A stretch of DNA of 64,000 nucleotides, taken from positions 450,625 to 514,624 of the forward strand of contig CAJJDN010000059.1 in the NCBI GenBank assembly GCA_905182985.1, in the 5' to 3' direction. The stretch is from Paramecium sonneborni. Its lineage: Eukaryota; Ciliophora; Oligohymenophorea; Peniculida; Parameciidae. The notes beneath the pieces are model-generated. The model had not been told where the DNA came from. It did no database searches and worked only from the letters and a program-made list of their open reading frames with translations. The number at the start of each line of letters is the position of its first letter. Positions within the stretch are counted from its first letter, which is position 1. The position numbers were made by a program, and so were the translations under genes. Of the stretch, positions 38,101 through 51,952 are shown one piece after another.

Positions 38101-41100
38101 CTTATTTATTATAAAAGTATTGGTTCCAAAGAAGGATCTAAAGATAATCCAACATTCTCTACTAAAACCCATTTACCAAATTGAATAGCTAATTCCAAAG
38201 TTCTCATTAAATTTTAATCTGATTATTTCAACACATCTAAGCCTTCTGGTAAATCCTTACCCATTGTTTTTATATATTTATTAGCTTAAGATTATGGATC
38301 AATCATCAAAGTCCATCTTCTACTTTTGTCAATTATAATACCATTTTCAATAGATGTGTCATCTTTTGGTAATCCACAAATATTCCATGATTATATCTTT
38401 ACTTCATCTCCTAAGAATTTTCTCATTGTAATTAAATCAGAGAATGGAATATTATATTCCTTTAATTTAGCTCTCCAATCTTATTCCATTTTAATACGAT
38501 ATTATGAAACAAAAGGTCCAGAGTAAGCTACCATTCCTGATGCAATAATTGAATTACCTGGGATTAGACCACCACTATTAGTTAGATTTTCAATATCTTT
38601 AGCCCATCTTTCCTTTTCATCACTCAATCCTTCTGTCAACTTTTAAGCTCTTTCCAATTTAACTTCGCATTCTTTAATCTTCTTCTATAGATCTTCCTAT
38701 TGCTTCTTCTTATCATCAAATACTCTTTATAATTCTCTAATTTTTGCATTAATTTCATCCAATTCTTTCTTTTTAATTGATAATTCTCTATTTTTCTCTT
38801 CTACAATTTTAGACATAAGTGCTAGCTTTTCTCTCAAAGGTTTAGTTTCAGTATAAACCTTATAGAAATCATACATACATTTACACCAACCAAATAAATA
38901 CCCTGTTGCTTTTGATCCTTAGAATGCATCATTTGAATTGAATTTAGGATGACAAGTAACTTTTTATTCCATTTTAGCTATAGCAGATGGATTAATATTT
39001 TCTTTGTCAAATTTTTCTAATAACATTGATAATAATGAATTCACATCATTAAGTAAATACTTTTTAGCTGTCTCAAAATAATTCTCTTCTTTCTTACCAA
39101 TTTAATTTGGCACTGGTTAAGTGATAATTTCACCTCCTGATTTCTTAATATAATCTGTAGCAAGTATCACAACACCTGCTAATACAACTTTAACAGCTTC
39201 AGGTGGAGATGATAAAGATTTTAATTCAACCAAGTGATCCTTTTATAATTCTTTTACTTTCAATAATGTTTATGCTAATTCTTCATTAGCAACTCTAACC
39301 CTTTCTGCTGCTTCTTAAGCTACTTAATTTGCTTCCCTAGCTTATTAAGTAGCTTCAGCTTCTTAAACTGCAACTACTCTTTAAGTTTAATCAGCATCTT
39401 CTTTTTCCACTTTTAAATGTTCCATCATTTTTGTTGTTTCAATTTATGCTTATTCTAATTCTGGTTACATTTTCTCCAAAACTATTTTCATCTCTGCTAC
39501 AGCTTTATTAGCATCTTATAATTTATCCAAACCATTCTTCAATCTAAGAATCTAAGCTTTTAAATCATTTCTCTTATCTTGTACAATATTAATGTAAAGA
39601 CTAAGTAATTCTAAGTATGAAGTTGGTGTAACATAATTTATTCTTCTAAGTTCAGACTTATATTACAATGACAATTTTTCAACGAATTTATGCATATACT
39701 TAAACATATCTACTAATCTAGTATTTTTGATATCTAAATCTAATTGTTAAGCTACTTCAATTAATTATCCTCTTCCTACACCTTCAAGTGCTTCTTCTGG
39801 CCATTCTGTAAACCAATCAATAGTACAACAATTAACCAATGATGGAAACATTCTCAATCTTGTAGTAAAGGCATCACCTATGGGAGACATAGCTATAACC
39901 ATATGCATATTTTTTTTGACTCTTGCCAAATAAACAGAGAATATATTCATCCTATTTGGAGGAAGTCCTTTTTTTATACACTCAGCTTTGCATGCTTAAG
40001 TAATATCTTCATTGTCTTTATCATTATAGAGATTTGTTACATCTCCAGAATTCAGTATTCCATTAATATCTTCCAACATCTACTCATTTATTATCTGAGT
40101 ATCAACAAATACAAAAGTAACACATTTATTCTCTACACCAGCCAACATAATAATCTTCTTTACATCATCTCTCCAAGCTCTCATATTATAATTCTTAAGA
40201 ACCTCAATCTATTGTAATTTATAATTCTATAAATATGTGCCCATCCTTGTTAATGATTATCTACCACTACCACCAATACCAAGTAAAAGACCATTTCCTC
40301 CTGGTTATCTAAGAATTCTACTAATTCTTGTTATATGTTCACAAGCATCCAAAAACATTACTAACTTCATCTATTTCTTCCCACTTCCTACATCTTTATT
40401 GTATTAATCCAATAATTCTTCCATCTAACCAACAAAATATTGTAGATCACCTTATACTTATACATAAGGTCGTATATCTAAGTCTCTATTACCTAAAAAA
40501 TCACAAAAGATAATTCTTTCCTAGTCTAATACTTCATCTTGCTTCAATCCAAAGTCGTTGAAGTATTGAGTTAGTAATTATTTGAAATAGTTACGGTCTT
40601 ATTCATTTATCAATCTATCATGAAATACTCTCATATTTTCATGATACCAAAGTTTAACTAATTAAGCAGATTCCTAACAGTTTTTAGGTAAGATACTACA
40701 AATTCCTTAAAACACTTTGTTTATATCTCTTAAATTGAATGTGTAATGACTTTTAGATGGAGTTGGCAATAAATCTCTTCTTACTGAATTGTAAATACTT
40801 AATACACTATTAACCAATTGCAATTATAATGCTTAAACTTACTCACTGAATTTCTTATAGAAAAATTGAATAATTTTTTAGAATATTGATTTTATAACAT
40901 CTTCATCTAATTCTGTATATGCTAACACATTAAAGTGTCTAACTGCTCTACCTGTTATATTACTTCTACCACCACCAGGAGGTCCCATTGCTGATAGTAT
41001 AAGCAATCCTTCTAATTTCACAAATTGTAAATCCTGTCTATTATACCAACCTTAGTGATCTAATATTTATCTAATTAACTCTATTGGTGGTTAAGCACCA

Positions 41101-44100
41101 TACTCTTCCTTTTTTGGCATATTCAAATCATCTACAAATATTACTTATCTCTTTCCAACAGGTGGACCTCTAACACCTTTTCTTCTTTTATCTATCCAAG
41201 AATCTATAGTATCTTGAGTTTAATTTGCTGATGTTTACGCACTGAAAGTTAACGGAACATATTAAAAGTCTTCAGGCATACCCATAATTAATAATTAATA
41301 TGAATTCTATGATTTACCTGTACCTGTTGGTCCTGGACAACAAACATGGAAATTATTAGTTAAAAGTAATTTCATTAAATACATATTACGAATTGAATCA
41401 GTTGTTGGAATTACTATTTCATGAAATTATAATTTTTAATCAATATCAAATGATTAATATGCATCACTCCATGGTTACAAATTCAATTAATAATCGTATA
41501 TTAAACCTTCTTTAGGATATTCAAAGTTGGCTTTAAACTTCTACATTTATTATCTATGAAACTTATCACATTTTTATCTACTTTAGAAATCTCCTGTAAC
41601 CATAATACTCCAAACTAAAGAATAATGGAAGAAGTATTCAATATTCTAATTTAATTAATCAAGTTCATCAACTGATACTTTTTTAATTTCAGTTTCTACA
41701 TAAGGTGATATTAAGCTGTCAATAATCCTTTATTGGGATTAAACAAGATTGTTTCTCATTGTTGGAATAACTTCTTTACAATGTTTGTATGTAAATTCAA
41801 GAGCCTCTTCAACATATAGTTAGAACCACTTGCTCAAATTATTTAAGACATCTTTTTTCTTATTTTTAATATTATTAGGAAATCTTTGGACATAAGAATC
41901 AATCAATGGTTATATACCCATAGCTCTTGGTTCCATATACACCATTCCGCATCTTGAGACAGTGGCTGGTGAAGCGACAGCTAAATCTTCAACCTCAAAC
42001 ATCATTGTCATATATTAAGTTAAGGTAAGTATCTAACCACTATTCAAACACAATTTTTTATTATCATCTAAGACAGTATTCATAGATTCAATCCATAAGG
42101 CATCAACAGGACCATCAAACATTATCCAATGTCTATCTGAAGATGTATCTTTAACAGCTTCTCTAACCATATATGCTAAGACTCCATCAGTCCATTCATG
42201 AGTTTATTCATTAAATTATCCATACAATTAACCCATAGTAATTGATTTAGGATTCAATACATGAGTATGCACTTTATAAAATCCATTTGCTTCTCCTAAT
42301 TTTGTCATTGATTTAGATAAGATCTAATAATTAGTTGTTTTTCCACCACCAGTTGGACCTACTAACATTAAACCATGTCTAACTTGAATTGTATCATAAA
42401 GTTATAAGACTTTATCAATAAATGGTTAAACAGGTTGGACAGGATAAGGTTATTCTTTAAAAATGTATTTCTCACATTATTATGATAATTCTGGAATCAA
42501 TTTGCCATAATCATATTATGGTCTTTCTAAACCAGGGAATAAATCTGATATAATATTTTCAAATAAGGGTAAATCATCTTTCAAAAATTTAGGAACATTA
42601 ACATCTCTCAATGCTCTCAATAATAATTATTCTTCATTCATATCTGGAAATTGAACTTTTAATAATCCTGCTGCATTAATAACTGATCTTACTGCTCTCA
42701 TACCATAATCATAATGATCTTAAGATGATAATTATTCTGAACTCAATTTAAATGTTGTAACCATTTTTTTTGATAAATCTCTACCTAATTTAAAACCAAA
42801 TGAATAAAGCATAATTTCTCCAATCATAGCATAATCTGGAACCATCATAGCTACTGGTCTAAAGAGAGCCTTCAAATTATCAGGTAATTCTGTTCTTCCA
42901 GCATAACCAGGATTCATTGTAATAAAAACCGAAAATGTAGGTAAGATTTTAATCATAGAACCCTCAAATTCTACTTATGGAGTACCTTTTGCTTTTTCTC
43001 CAAATAATACTAATAATTATTATGCAATAACTGATAACACTTCAATATTGATACGATTGAATTCATCAAAACATGCCCAAGCTCCTGCAGATGCTAAACC
43101 CTTAAAGAATTTACCAACCATAATAAAATCCATAGAATCTGAACAATTGAATACTACACATTATTTAGCCAATGCTTTAGCTAAATCTTTAGTTGATTCA
43201 GTTTTACCAGTACCTGCTGGACCTGCTGGAGCTCCTCCTAAATTCAATCTTAAAGCTCCCATCAATGTCATATAACATTTATCTGTTAATGGTGTAATAA
43301 CTAATCTAAGTGTATTTCCTAGATATTCATAACCATATGGAAAATTAGTCTATACACACTTAACCCAACAGTCAAAATCAACTTATTAATTCTCCCAATA
43401 ATATCTTAATTGTGATATCCATTCAAAAGCAAACTTATCATAAACTTCACTATCAACCATTTTCTGTACTACATCTTTAGCATGTACATCTATAACGATC
43501 AATGCATTTATTGTAACCATTGCTTACTTTGACAATTTAGTTCTTACCAAATCAACTAAATTACCAAGCTATTCTTCTAATCTTTTAAAATATCCTTTAA
43601 GATTCTATGTATCAATTGCATTTTCGACTTCTTTTGTCCAATGAACTTATGATCCATTTAATACACATTAACCAGGATGTCTCAATACCCATTCTTCTCT
43701 TTTTATTTAGATGTAATTCTCAATACTAAGCATTAATGCTTATCTAACTGATAATCTCATCATATTCTCTACTTCATTCATCCATTCCTCAACATTCTTT
43801 TTATTAGGATCCACAATCTTTACAAAAGGTACTTTCTCTTTTTCTGCTGAAAACATAGCATGAATTTTCTTATCTTTATCAAATTCTATTGAATTTATAT
43901 TCTCAAACACTTTTTTAAGATGAGGTTGTACTGCTGTTGGCTCTTTGGTCTAAGATAATATTTCTAATAATTCATCATTAGATAAAAAGTAGAATCTAGC
44001 AAACTTTTCTCTTTTCTTTTCTAAATAATTATTTAACTCTTTTTAAACCATTTCCAATGTTTTGTTTGCTTCATGTAATCTCTCCCATAAACCATCCTCT

Positions 44101-47100
44101 ATACATACATCTAATACTTTCTCTTTTGCTTTTGCCTAAGTCACTGTAGTTCTCCAAGTTTAATCAACAGTTTTAAATTTCTTAGTTTCAGCAGGTAATT
44201 ATTTAGCAATATCTTATGAATCAAATATTGGTTATAAATACATCCACTATTATTAAAATTTAGCCCATTCTTCTAAAATATCTTATATCTTTCTTAATGA
44301 CTTATCCCATTCACTGATTCTTTCTTCAAAGAATTTCTTAAAAGGTGAGAATACCATTGCTGAAGTATTTATGATGTGTTCATCTAAGACAATTTGTATT
44401 TCATCAAATCCTTTCAATATAAATGTATTCTTATATTGAACACATTAAAATTTAATATTCTCCCATGCATTAAGCATATTATCAAGCATCATTTCAATTT
44501 AATATTCTTTACTTGCAGTCTCTCCAATATTAACAACCTTATCAATTACATCCATAAATCCCATATTTAACACTTCTTAAAAACAGAACCCCTATTCATC
44601 TGGATTTATCACATGATCTAACCCTTTCAATTAAGATACTTATGTCCAATGTCTTACAGTCATTCCTTTCTTTCTTAATGCTGATAACAATGGAACTTTT
44701 GGTCTAAATTCATCTATCTCTGCTTTTACAGCTTCAGCAATCTTCTGAATGCCTGTCACTTATATTGTTCTCATAGCTGTTTATATATTCTTTACACCCT
44801 CCTCAACTATCTTTTCACACTCATCAGCATCAATATTCGTAAAATCATCATTCAACCATACTTTTATGCCACTCTTAAATTTATATGTGCTTGACCATAA
44901 ATCATAATATGGTTTAAATTCTCTAGACATTGAATTCAATTTTGAATAATCTGTTTAAGGTTTATCAAATAATGCTTCTTGCATATTGAATTTACTAGCT
45001 TAATCCTAAAACTCACTTATTTACTTCATCACATACTCCACAACCTCTGCCATGTCCTTATTTTTACTCACATCCTAATGTTTATGAAATTCTTAAATTG
45101 TTCTCTCCAAATTTTCTATTTATTCTCTGAAATCTTCCTATTACACTTTAGCATCATCTGAAAATTTCACTTTCAACTTCTCCAATTAACCATTTCTCAC
45201 CTCTACCATCTCTTTTATTTCTTTTGGACTACCAAATATCTTCCATCTTCTCTAAAAATCATCCAATGGAAATCTGTAATTAAATTCTTCTAACATCTTA
45301 AAAACATCAAATAATTAATTCATCTTCACTTTCATCTTCTCCAACTCCTATGGTAAATTAGTAATATATTCTTTTAATATTGTCAATTTCTCTATTGTAT
45401 CTGGTTCTTCAAGAATTGTTTTCTTGATATCTCCAAATTCTTAGAATATTCTAATGCTAGTATTTCTAGCTCTTCTTGCAATAAGATCAATTAAGTTTTT
45501 TTAAAGTCCTTGATATCTTTCAATTAATATTCCTTTAGCTTCATTTAAATGAATTTCAAACATTCCAACATGTATTGAATCCAATATTTCTTCATTTAAT
45601 TATTTTTCTTTTTAATTTGCTTTAATAATTTCATCTCGAATTGATTCAAATTCTCTAGGAGGATCTTCAAGTTCCATGTCTCTAGCTACATCATCTGGTC
45701 TCAATTTTAAGACTGGAATATATTTATTAAAAACAATTTTGTATTGTTCTAATGGTTTTAATGCTTCTTCAATAGATGCTTTAACATTATAGTAAGTATC
45801 CCAAACCCATTTATTTTCATCAGCGAATTTTCTAGGTCTTTCATTAGGATCTGGTTCAACAGGTTCTTAAATTGGCATCATAGGAGCTTTTATAAATGTC
45901 TCTAATTTTTAAGATTTGTGTAAATCAGACAAAATTCTTGGTTCTAAATCTGGAATCTTTGCCATTTCATCAACTGCTTTTTTCATGGCTTATAATGATA
46001 TTAGTACATATAAAGTAGGATTAGTTGTGTATTAAAAGAAATCATCTTTTGCTAATAATTCTATTTAAAATAAAGGTAATTTTCTATCATGACTAAAAAC
46101 TTAAACTCTATTATCTGCCTTATATCCATCGTCATAATGATTTAAAACCCAATCTGTATTTTTTATATCAACATTAACAGGTATATTACTTTGAATTGTC
46201 TTCTAGTATCTATCAAAATTTGATTTCATCAATGTCGTTATGGTATCTTACATCATCAATCTAATAACTGTTAACATACGCTTCAATTTACCGAAATCAT
46301 AAGTAATTTTAGAAGTCTCTTTCATGTTAAACCAACCTTTGCCAATATCAGCAAATCTATCTTTAATGATTTTAATCATTGTAGGTACCCATGTACCTTT
46401 CAATTAATACATTAATGAAGTAGTTGCATTCTCTTACATATGTTTATATTCATCTAAATGTAAAGCACCTTCTCTTTTAGAAAAATCAAACAAACTTTCC
46501 TTTAACACTTAATTGCATTCATGTCTGATATCTTACAAAGCCTTAACAACTTCTTGACTCACGTATAAAGTAGAGAATCCGAAATTCTTATTTAATTCAT
46601 CAAAAGTTAATGGTTTTCTTATAAATGGCTCATCATATTTGAACATCCATTTTTCCATAACTCCCTTAGATGCTTCTAATTCCATCCAACCAAAATAACG
46701 AACTTCTTTTTTTCTCTCTTTAGCAGGTAATCTCAATTTAGGATAATTTTCATCTTGTTATTCATCATCTAAATATTTATCAAAAATTATTTTGTTCATT
46801 GTTCTCTAGAAATCCATATTAACTTCAAGAAGCAATTAAGTAGTTTCCATAGCCTCTAACTTTTTTGTTTTTGCATTTTACTCTATTCTTTTCTTTTATT
46901 CATTATCTAATTCACTTAGATCAAACAATGACATATTATCAATATAATAATTGTATCTGACCAGAGCATCTGCATAAATTCTCTATTAAAATGCATTTTT
47001 TAATCTCTTAACGTATTTACGTGGATCTTCTGCATCAAAACAAATATATAATCTATGCAAATCTAATTTCACATCATCTTTCAACCATTTCCCAATAAAT

Positions 47101-47725
47101 TTTTCATTTTTATAATCAAAAATCTCCAAATATTAATATTCATCTCCTCTCAATCCTAAACCTAAAAGAGGATGTTTTATTCCTTCTTCATCCTCTTCTC
47201 TACGTATCCAGTCTTCGTTACTGTTATCATCGTAGGTAGTGTCATCAAAATATTCCAATTTCAGCCATTCTACACTTTAATCTTTTTATTTAAATTCAAT
47301 TCCAGCTTCTTGAAGCAATTTATTAAAATCCAGTGATCGAAACTCTTTTCTTTTTCTATCAATGGCTACTTTTCTTGGGACTTCTCCTGGAATAGGATCA
47401 TAAGGTAATATCACCTAAAAAATGCCACAAAGTAAATTACTTTTGGTTCTACACTTGTAACTTGTTCGTTTTTCTATCTTGTCTTCAACTGATTCCTTGA
47501 TATTTGTCGAGATGCCAAATCAGATCGCAATTATTGTCTGCTAGAGCTTGATGTTTGTAACCGTTGCAAGGAGATTGCCTTAGGAATTGTTTATCGACTT
47601 ATTGTAGTCATAATCAAATCAGGAGTTGGACCCTGATTATAATTCTTGACATTGTACTCACTAGGTAAAGTAGGGTCTAACACTTCTGAAAAGACACCTC
47701 TTTGCTTTTATGAAATTTATGCCAT
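35106..47725 (-). CDS. axonemal inner-arm dynein heavy chain (DNAH3/7/12 type)
   Basis: A 12.6 kb gene for a roughly 4,150-residue dynein heavy chain. It starts [17 protein letters not shown]; the first intron ends before [17 protein letters not shown], a sequence typical of single-headed inner-arm dyneins. All motor landmarks are present: AAA1 [10 protein letters not shown] (near 43200), AAA2 [10 protein letters not shown] (near 42340), AAA3 [11 protein letters not shown] (near 41320), AAA4 [10 protein letters not shown] (near 40265), the stalk coiled coils flanking the microtubule-binding tip (38600-39550), AAA6 and a C-terminus with [13 protein letters not shown]. Near the end two introns join FLEGTK to WDYKRHL and PLYK to AGTLS. 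It powers ciliary bending. It is divergent from the VHS-adaptor gene across 107 bp. Confidence 0.95.
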
Positions 47726-47832
47726 TTTTATATATATATATATAATTAATATCTCTCTTTAACTATTTTGCCTGACTTCTTCCAAGTCCACCCCCTTCAT
47801 ATTAATATTTTGTAAATTTAAATTAAAAAAAG
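47726..47832. promoter_or_regulatory. short bidirectional promoter region
   Basis: Only 107 bp separate the divergent start codons of the dynein heavy chain (minus, 47725) and the VHS adaptor (plus, 47833). Both promoters and 5' leaders must lie here. It contains a TA-dinucleotide run (about 47729-47743) and a pyrimidine-rich block on the plus strand (about 47752-47800). No defined motif is recognised. Confidence 0.5.
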
Positions 47833-48824
47833 ATGGAGAATCCTGTTGAGAGAGCAGTAAATGAGGCAACTGCAGATACATTATAAATGCCTGACTAAAA
47901 ACTTATGAAATAGGTAGCTGATTTAGTCAATCAAAGAGCTGACTAGTAAGATTCTAATTCAAATCTTAGATCGAAATTTGCAGTCTAGGCAATTGGTAAG
48001 AGACTTATGCAGCTTCGTAATGGCAAGGTGTAAGCTCTTACAATGGAGCTTATAGAATATCTTGCATTCACTTGTGAAACACCCTTCTATACATAGATTG
48101 CTACTAATGACTTTCTATAAAGACTAAATACACTCCTCAATCCATAGATGAATGCCTAAGTAATTCTCTAATTTACCCAATAGATGTAACAAAGATTACT
48201 ATAAGTAATTGCAGTACTCAAATAACTTATGTAATCACATCAGGATCTATTTCCTGCTTTCTTCCAATTTTTGCAAAAGATCTCTCCTAAACGTAACTGT
48301 CTTTTAGTATATCTATTTTAGATCAAGTACCTAACAATTACGATAGTAAATATGCGGTTCTCAGAAAGGCACAACCAGCATACTCATCTGGTGCTAGAGT
48401 AAATAGTCTAGGATCTGTAAGAAATTCCTTATTTAAAATTCAAGGGCAATTCCAAAAATGATAAACTTAAACGTGATCTTGACATTGTCAAATCCAATAT
48501 TACTTTGACTAATGTAATTCAAATACTATTTCTAGGAAATTATTGATAATGCAAATCCACAAGAAGATGCCAGTAAAAATGAAATCCTCAAAGATATGAC
48601 AACTACTTTGAGAGGAGTAGAAGAAAAATTAAGAAAGTATTCTCTTGTAATTTAAGATTAGTTTAATTACTGATATGGGTAATAATGATGAAGGTTTAAT
48701 GAGCTTTTGTTTAGAATTAAATGATGATCTTCTCAGAGTAATATTCTTAATTTATTAATTAATAGACTTTCACTAGATACGAAATTTTAAAGAAGCATAA
48801 GAAACCAGAACCATTCAGACCTGA

Positions 48825-48873
<49 letters not shown>

Positions 48874-49905
48874 TAACAATAATAATAATAACAATAACAA
48901 CAAAATTAATAACCATTCGCACAACCATAAAATGTTCAACCTAGTCCTTTCTAATAACAATAAAATCCTTTTAGTATTCCTCCTCCCATTTAATAACCAA
49001 CATAAACATAATCAATCTAACAACCTCCTTAGACTAAACCTTAATAAATTGATTTGCTAAATTTATTTGAATATGATGAACCAAAACCAGCAGTTTAATA
49101 ATAAAAAGGACCTTAACAAACTTAAGCTGTTTAACCTGAAAAATAATAAAATATGTAATAACTTCCTATTTATAGTTTAATAAAGAATCGATTTATTTGA
49201 AGTAGACATGCCAAATCCTGAGCCATAATAATAATAATTAGGATCAATGATTCCATAATCATAAATACCTCCTAATTCATAACTTCCACCTGTTTCATAA
49301 GTTCCTCCTTTGTAATAAATTTCATCCTTGTCATAAACACCAACTCTCTAATAATATTAATAACCACCAGTTTAATCTTAACTTTATGGATAAGCACCAG
49401 TGTAATCCTAACTTTATGGACAACCCCCTAATACTTCTTAAGTCCCATTCTAATCTAATTATTCTGCAATGAATGCATTCCCTCCTTAATAATAAGTTCC
49501 TGCAATGAATGCATTCTCTACATAATAATAAGTTCCAAATCAACAATAACAATTTGTTAATTAATAATAATATCCTCAATAATAAAATGTATTAATTTTA
49601 TTTTATTGAAAGTTACAATAATTATATCAACCATAATAGTTTGGATAACCACAAAATAAGTATTAAGCATTTTAATAGCAACCTACTTAACCATATTCAT
49701 AAAATCAACCTTATTAATAATAAGGATATCCTTAACAATAATATCCAGTGATCAGTAGTAAGACTTTATTCTTATTTTAGATGTTTCTTCTTAATAAAAG
49801 AAACCAGAAAATGAATTTGATAATATACTTAATTTGGCAGTAGGCTAAAAATCATAACCATAACAATCAACATAGTAGCAATAATAAAAGTTAGACTTTA
49901 TTTGA
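47833..49905 (+). CDS. VHS/GAT-domain endocytic adaptor (TOM1-like) with Gln-rich tail
   Basis: A 621-residue protein; eight introns of 22-29 nt restore one frame, three of them with AAG acceptors (48417-48444, 49175-49202, 49589-49612). The N-terminus VERAVNEATADTLQMPDQ and following helices form a VHS domain; a GAT-like helical segment follows (LRNLITDMGNNDEGLMSFCLELND). The rest is a long Gln/Pro/Asn-rich tail beginning with a TAA repeat. The tail holds an NPF tripeptide (QQNPFSIPPP), a clathrin-box-like LFEYD and repeated SQLYGQ and AMNAF units. TOM1/GGA-type proteins bind ubiquitinated cargo and clathrin at endosomes; that role is inferred from the domain order. Confidence 0.85.
48828..48905 (+). 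repeat. TAA/CAA trinucleotide repeat encoding polyglutamine
   Basis: About 78 bp of TAA units with interspersed CAA, in frame in the VHS-adaptor gene directly after FRPE. In this code it is a glutamine tract that opens the disordered tail. Confidence 0.85.
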
Positions 49906-49979
49906 TATCTATATAGTTCAAAAATATATGATCAAAGACTATTATTATTTCTATAATAATTCTAAATATAAACACACAT

Positions 49980-51067
49980 TCAGACATATTTAAATTATTT
50001 AATTTTTAAATCAATGATATCACCATCTTTAATTATATAATCCTTTCCTTCTTTTGAAAACTTATTTTCATACTAATCTAAAAATTTCCTCCTAATTTTT
50101 GAACTTCTTAAAAGACAAAGCTTCAGCATTAGTAAATCCTTTTTTAATAATATTATTAAATCTTACTAGGAGCTTTAAGATTTTTCTTTATAGTCCAATT
50201 TCTGACTTCATCTCATTTAACAGTGAAAAACCTTATCAAACCAAATAATTAAGCAACCATCATACTTATTTTATTTCATTACCATATGAACATTGTGCAA
50301 TTCTTTGAAAAAATTAAATAAATAAAATGATAGTTTTGCTTTTAACAATTGAATCTTTCTTAAATAAATTTATTCTTAATCAGTCCATTTTGATATAGAA
50401 CCCATTATTTCTTTCTTAAGAGTTTATAACACTTTTGTAAGACCTTTAAATAATTAAACCATCCCTTCATTTGAAACATTTTATTTGCTTCATACTTTTT
50501 AATTTTTTTGCCAAATTTAATTAACTCTCTTTGAAACAAATTAATAATCTTTAGCCATCAATTCTTCAGATATAATTTATAAGTCCCTAACAAAATCCAT
50601 AGTATTAAGAATGAAAAATGCATAAATATTTTTTTTGTATTTAATTTTATTATTTGAATGAAAAAATAGAATATAATTAATCAATTTATTTTTGCATACC
50701 TTCAGTAAGTCTCCTCTTCAAATTCCCTTAAAAACCTGATATAATCTATTAACTGCTTAAATGTGGGCTAAGAATTCATTCTTAATCTATATCCTTAAGA
50801 TACTCCTTTAACTAAACTATTTTGCATGGATTATTATCCTGCAATATCGATGATTCATAGAGTAGAGATAATCTATGATTTAAGTTTAAAAATCTGACAA
50901 AGATATTTAAATTTAGGATCAGATACCTTAAATTACTGCTTAATTTAGATCAATAGTGCAAAATGGGCAATTTTCTGCTGGAATAAAATTGTTTACTTAG
51001 CATATTGAATCTACATAGAATTGAATAAATAAATTTTACCAATGTTGGCCATACCTAAAATTACCAT
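49980..51067 (-). pseudogene. OLA1: decayed OLA1/YchF GTPase gene
   Basis: Pieces of the whole Obg-like ATPase 1 can be followed along the minus strand. VILGMANIGKIYLFN corresponds to the G1 loop but has GKI where the family has GKS. ENCPFCTID is near 50960, IIDIAG near 50845 and SLVKGVSQG near 50820. DFVRDLQIISEELMAKD is near 50590, FFTVK-stop-DEVRNWTIKK near 50215 and a C-terminal TGS end KDYIIKDGDII near 50020. The frame changes several times and a TGA splits the conserved FFT...DEVRNWT block, so it cannot encode a normal protein. OLA1 is normally a conserved cytosolic nucleotide hydrolase; a functional copy should exist elsewhere. Its 5' part is also doubled by the assembly join (51953-52323). 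Confidence 0.8.
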
Positions 51068-51951
51068 TTTGAAATGTAAACTAATATAAGTCAATTAGGC
51101 CATTAATAAATTTATGTTAGTCAATTCAGGAAATTTAATTATCAATATAAAAAATGATATTTATAGAGATATCAAAGAATAAGTCTTATAGGGTAAGGTA
51201 GTTGTGGTAAAGTATACAAAGTGAAAAATTAGGCAAATGAATTAAGAGCATTAAAAATAATAGCAAAAAAAGACTTTACAGATCAGAATGAAATTGAGAA
51301 TATGAAGAAACTTGATCATCCAAATATTATGGCTGTTTATGAAATAGCTTTAGATGATGATTTCTATTATATAGTAAGTCAGCTATGTGAAGGTGTAGAA
51401 TTATTTGATGAAATCCACAAAAGAATAAAATAAAGCTATATATTTTCTGAAGAAGAAGTCAGATAGATATTCAAATAGATCTTAAATGCTATTGTATATG
51501 CTCATGAAAAGAATATTATACATCGTGATATTAAACCTGAAAATATCCTAATTGATCCTTCAGATTAACATATAAAAATTATAGATGGGGACTTAGTAAA
51601 GATATGACAAATGTTGTTTTTGTTAAATAGAAAATTGGAACAATTGATTATGCAGCTCCAGAAGTTCTTTTAGAAAAAGGATATGATAAGAAATGTGATT
51701 TAGAGTCTTGTGGTGTTATTTTATATATTCTTTTATCTAGAGAAGTTCCATTTCCAGGAGATAATACAGGAGAAATAGAAAAGAATATCGTATCATCAAA
51801 AATTACATTGAAACAGAAAGTTTCGAAGACAATTTCAAATGATGCCAAGAATCTACTAAAAAACTTATTAGAATCTAATCCCATTAAAAGATATAGTGCT
51901 TAATAAGTTTTAGAAAATGAATGGATATAAAATTAAAGTAAATCAGTAACG
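50697..51951. repeat. assembly duplication, left copy
   Basis: 1255 bp that recur at 51953-53207 after a single N at 51952. The left copy ends at the N inside a kinase gene; the right copy continues through the same sequence. This has the same signature as the join at 33183 and is best read as an unmerged contig overlap. Confidence 0.9.
51114..51951 (+). pseudogene. truncated assembly duplicate of the CDPK gene
   Basis: Identical to 52370-53207 and cut off by the N at 51952. It carries the same two slips and adds no information. It should be dropped when the overlap is merged. Confidence 0.8.
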
Positions 51952-51952
51952 N

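Noticed and set aside
51648..51884. A 78-codon minus-strand frame, found again identically at 52904-53140
   Set aside because: It lies antisense to the kinase C-lobe, and its repetition is only the assembly duplication.
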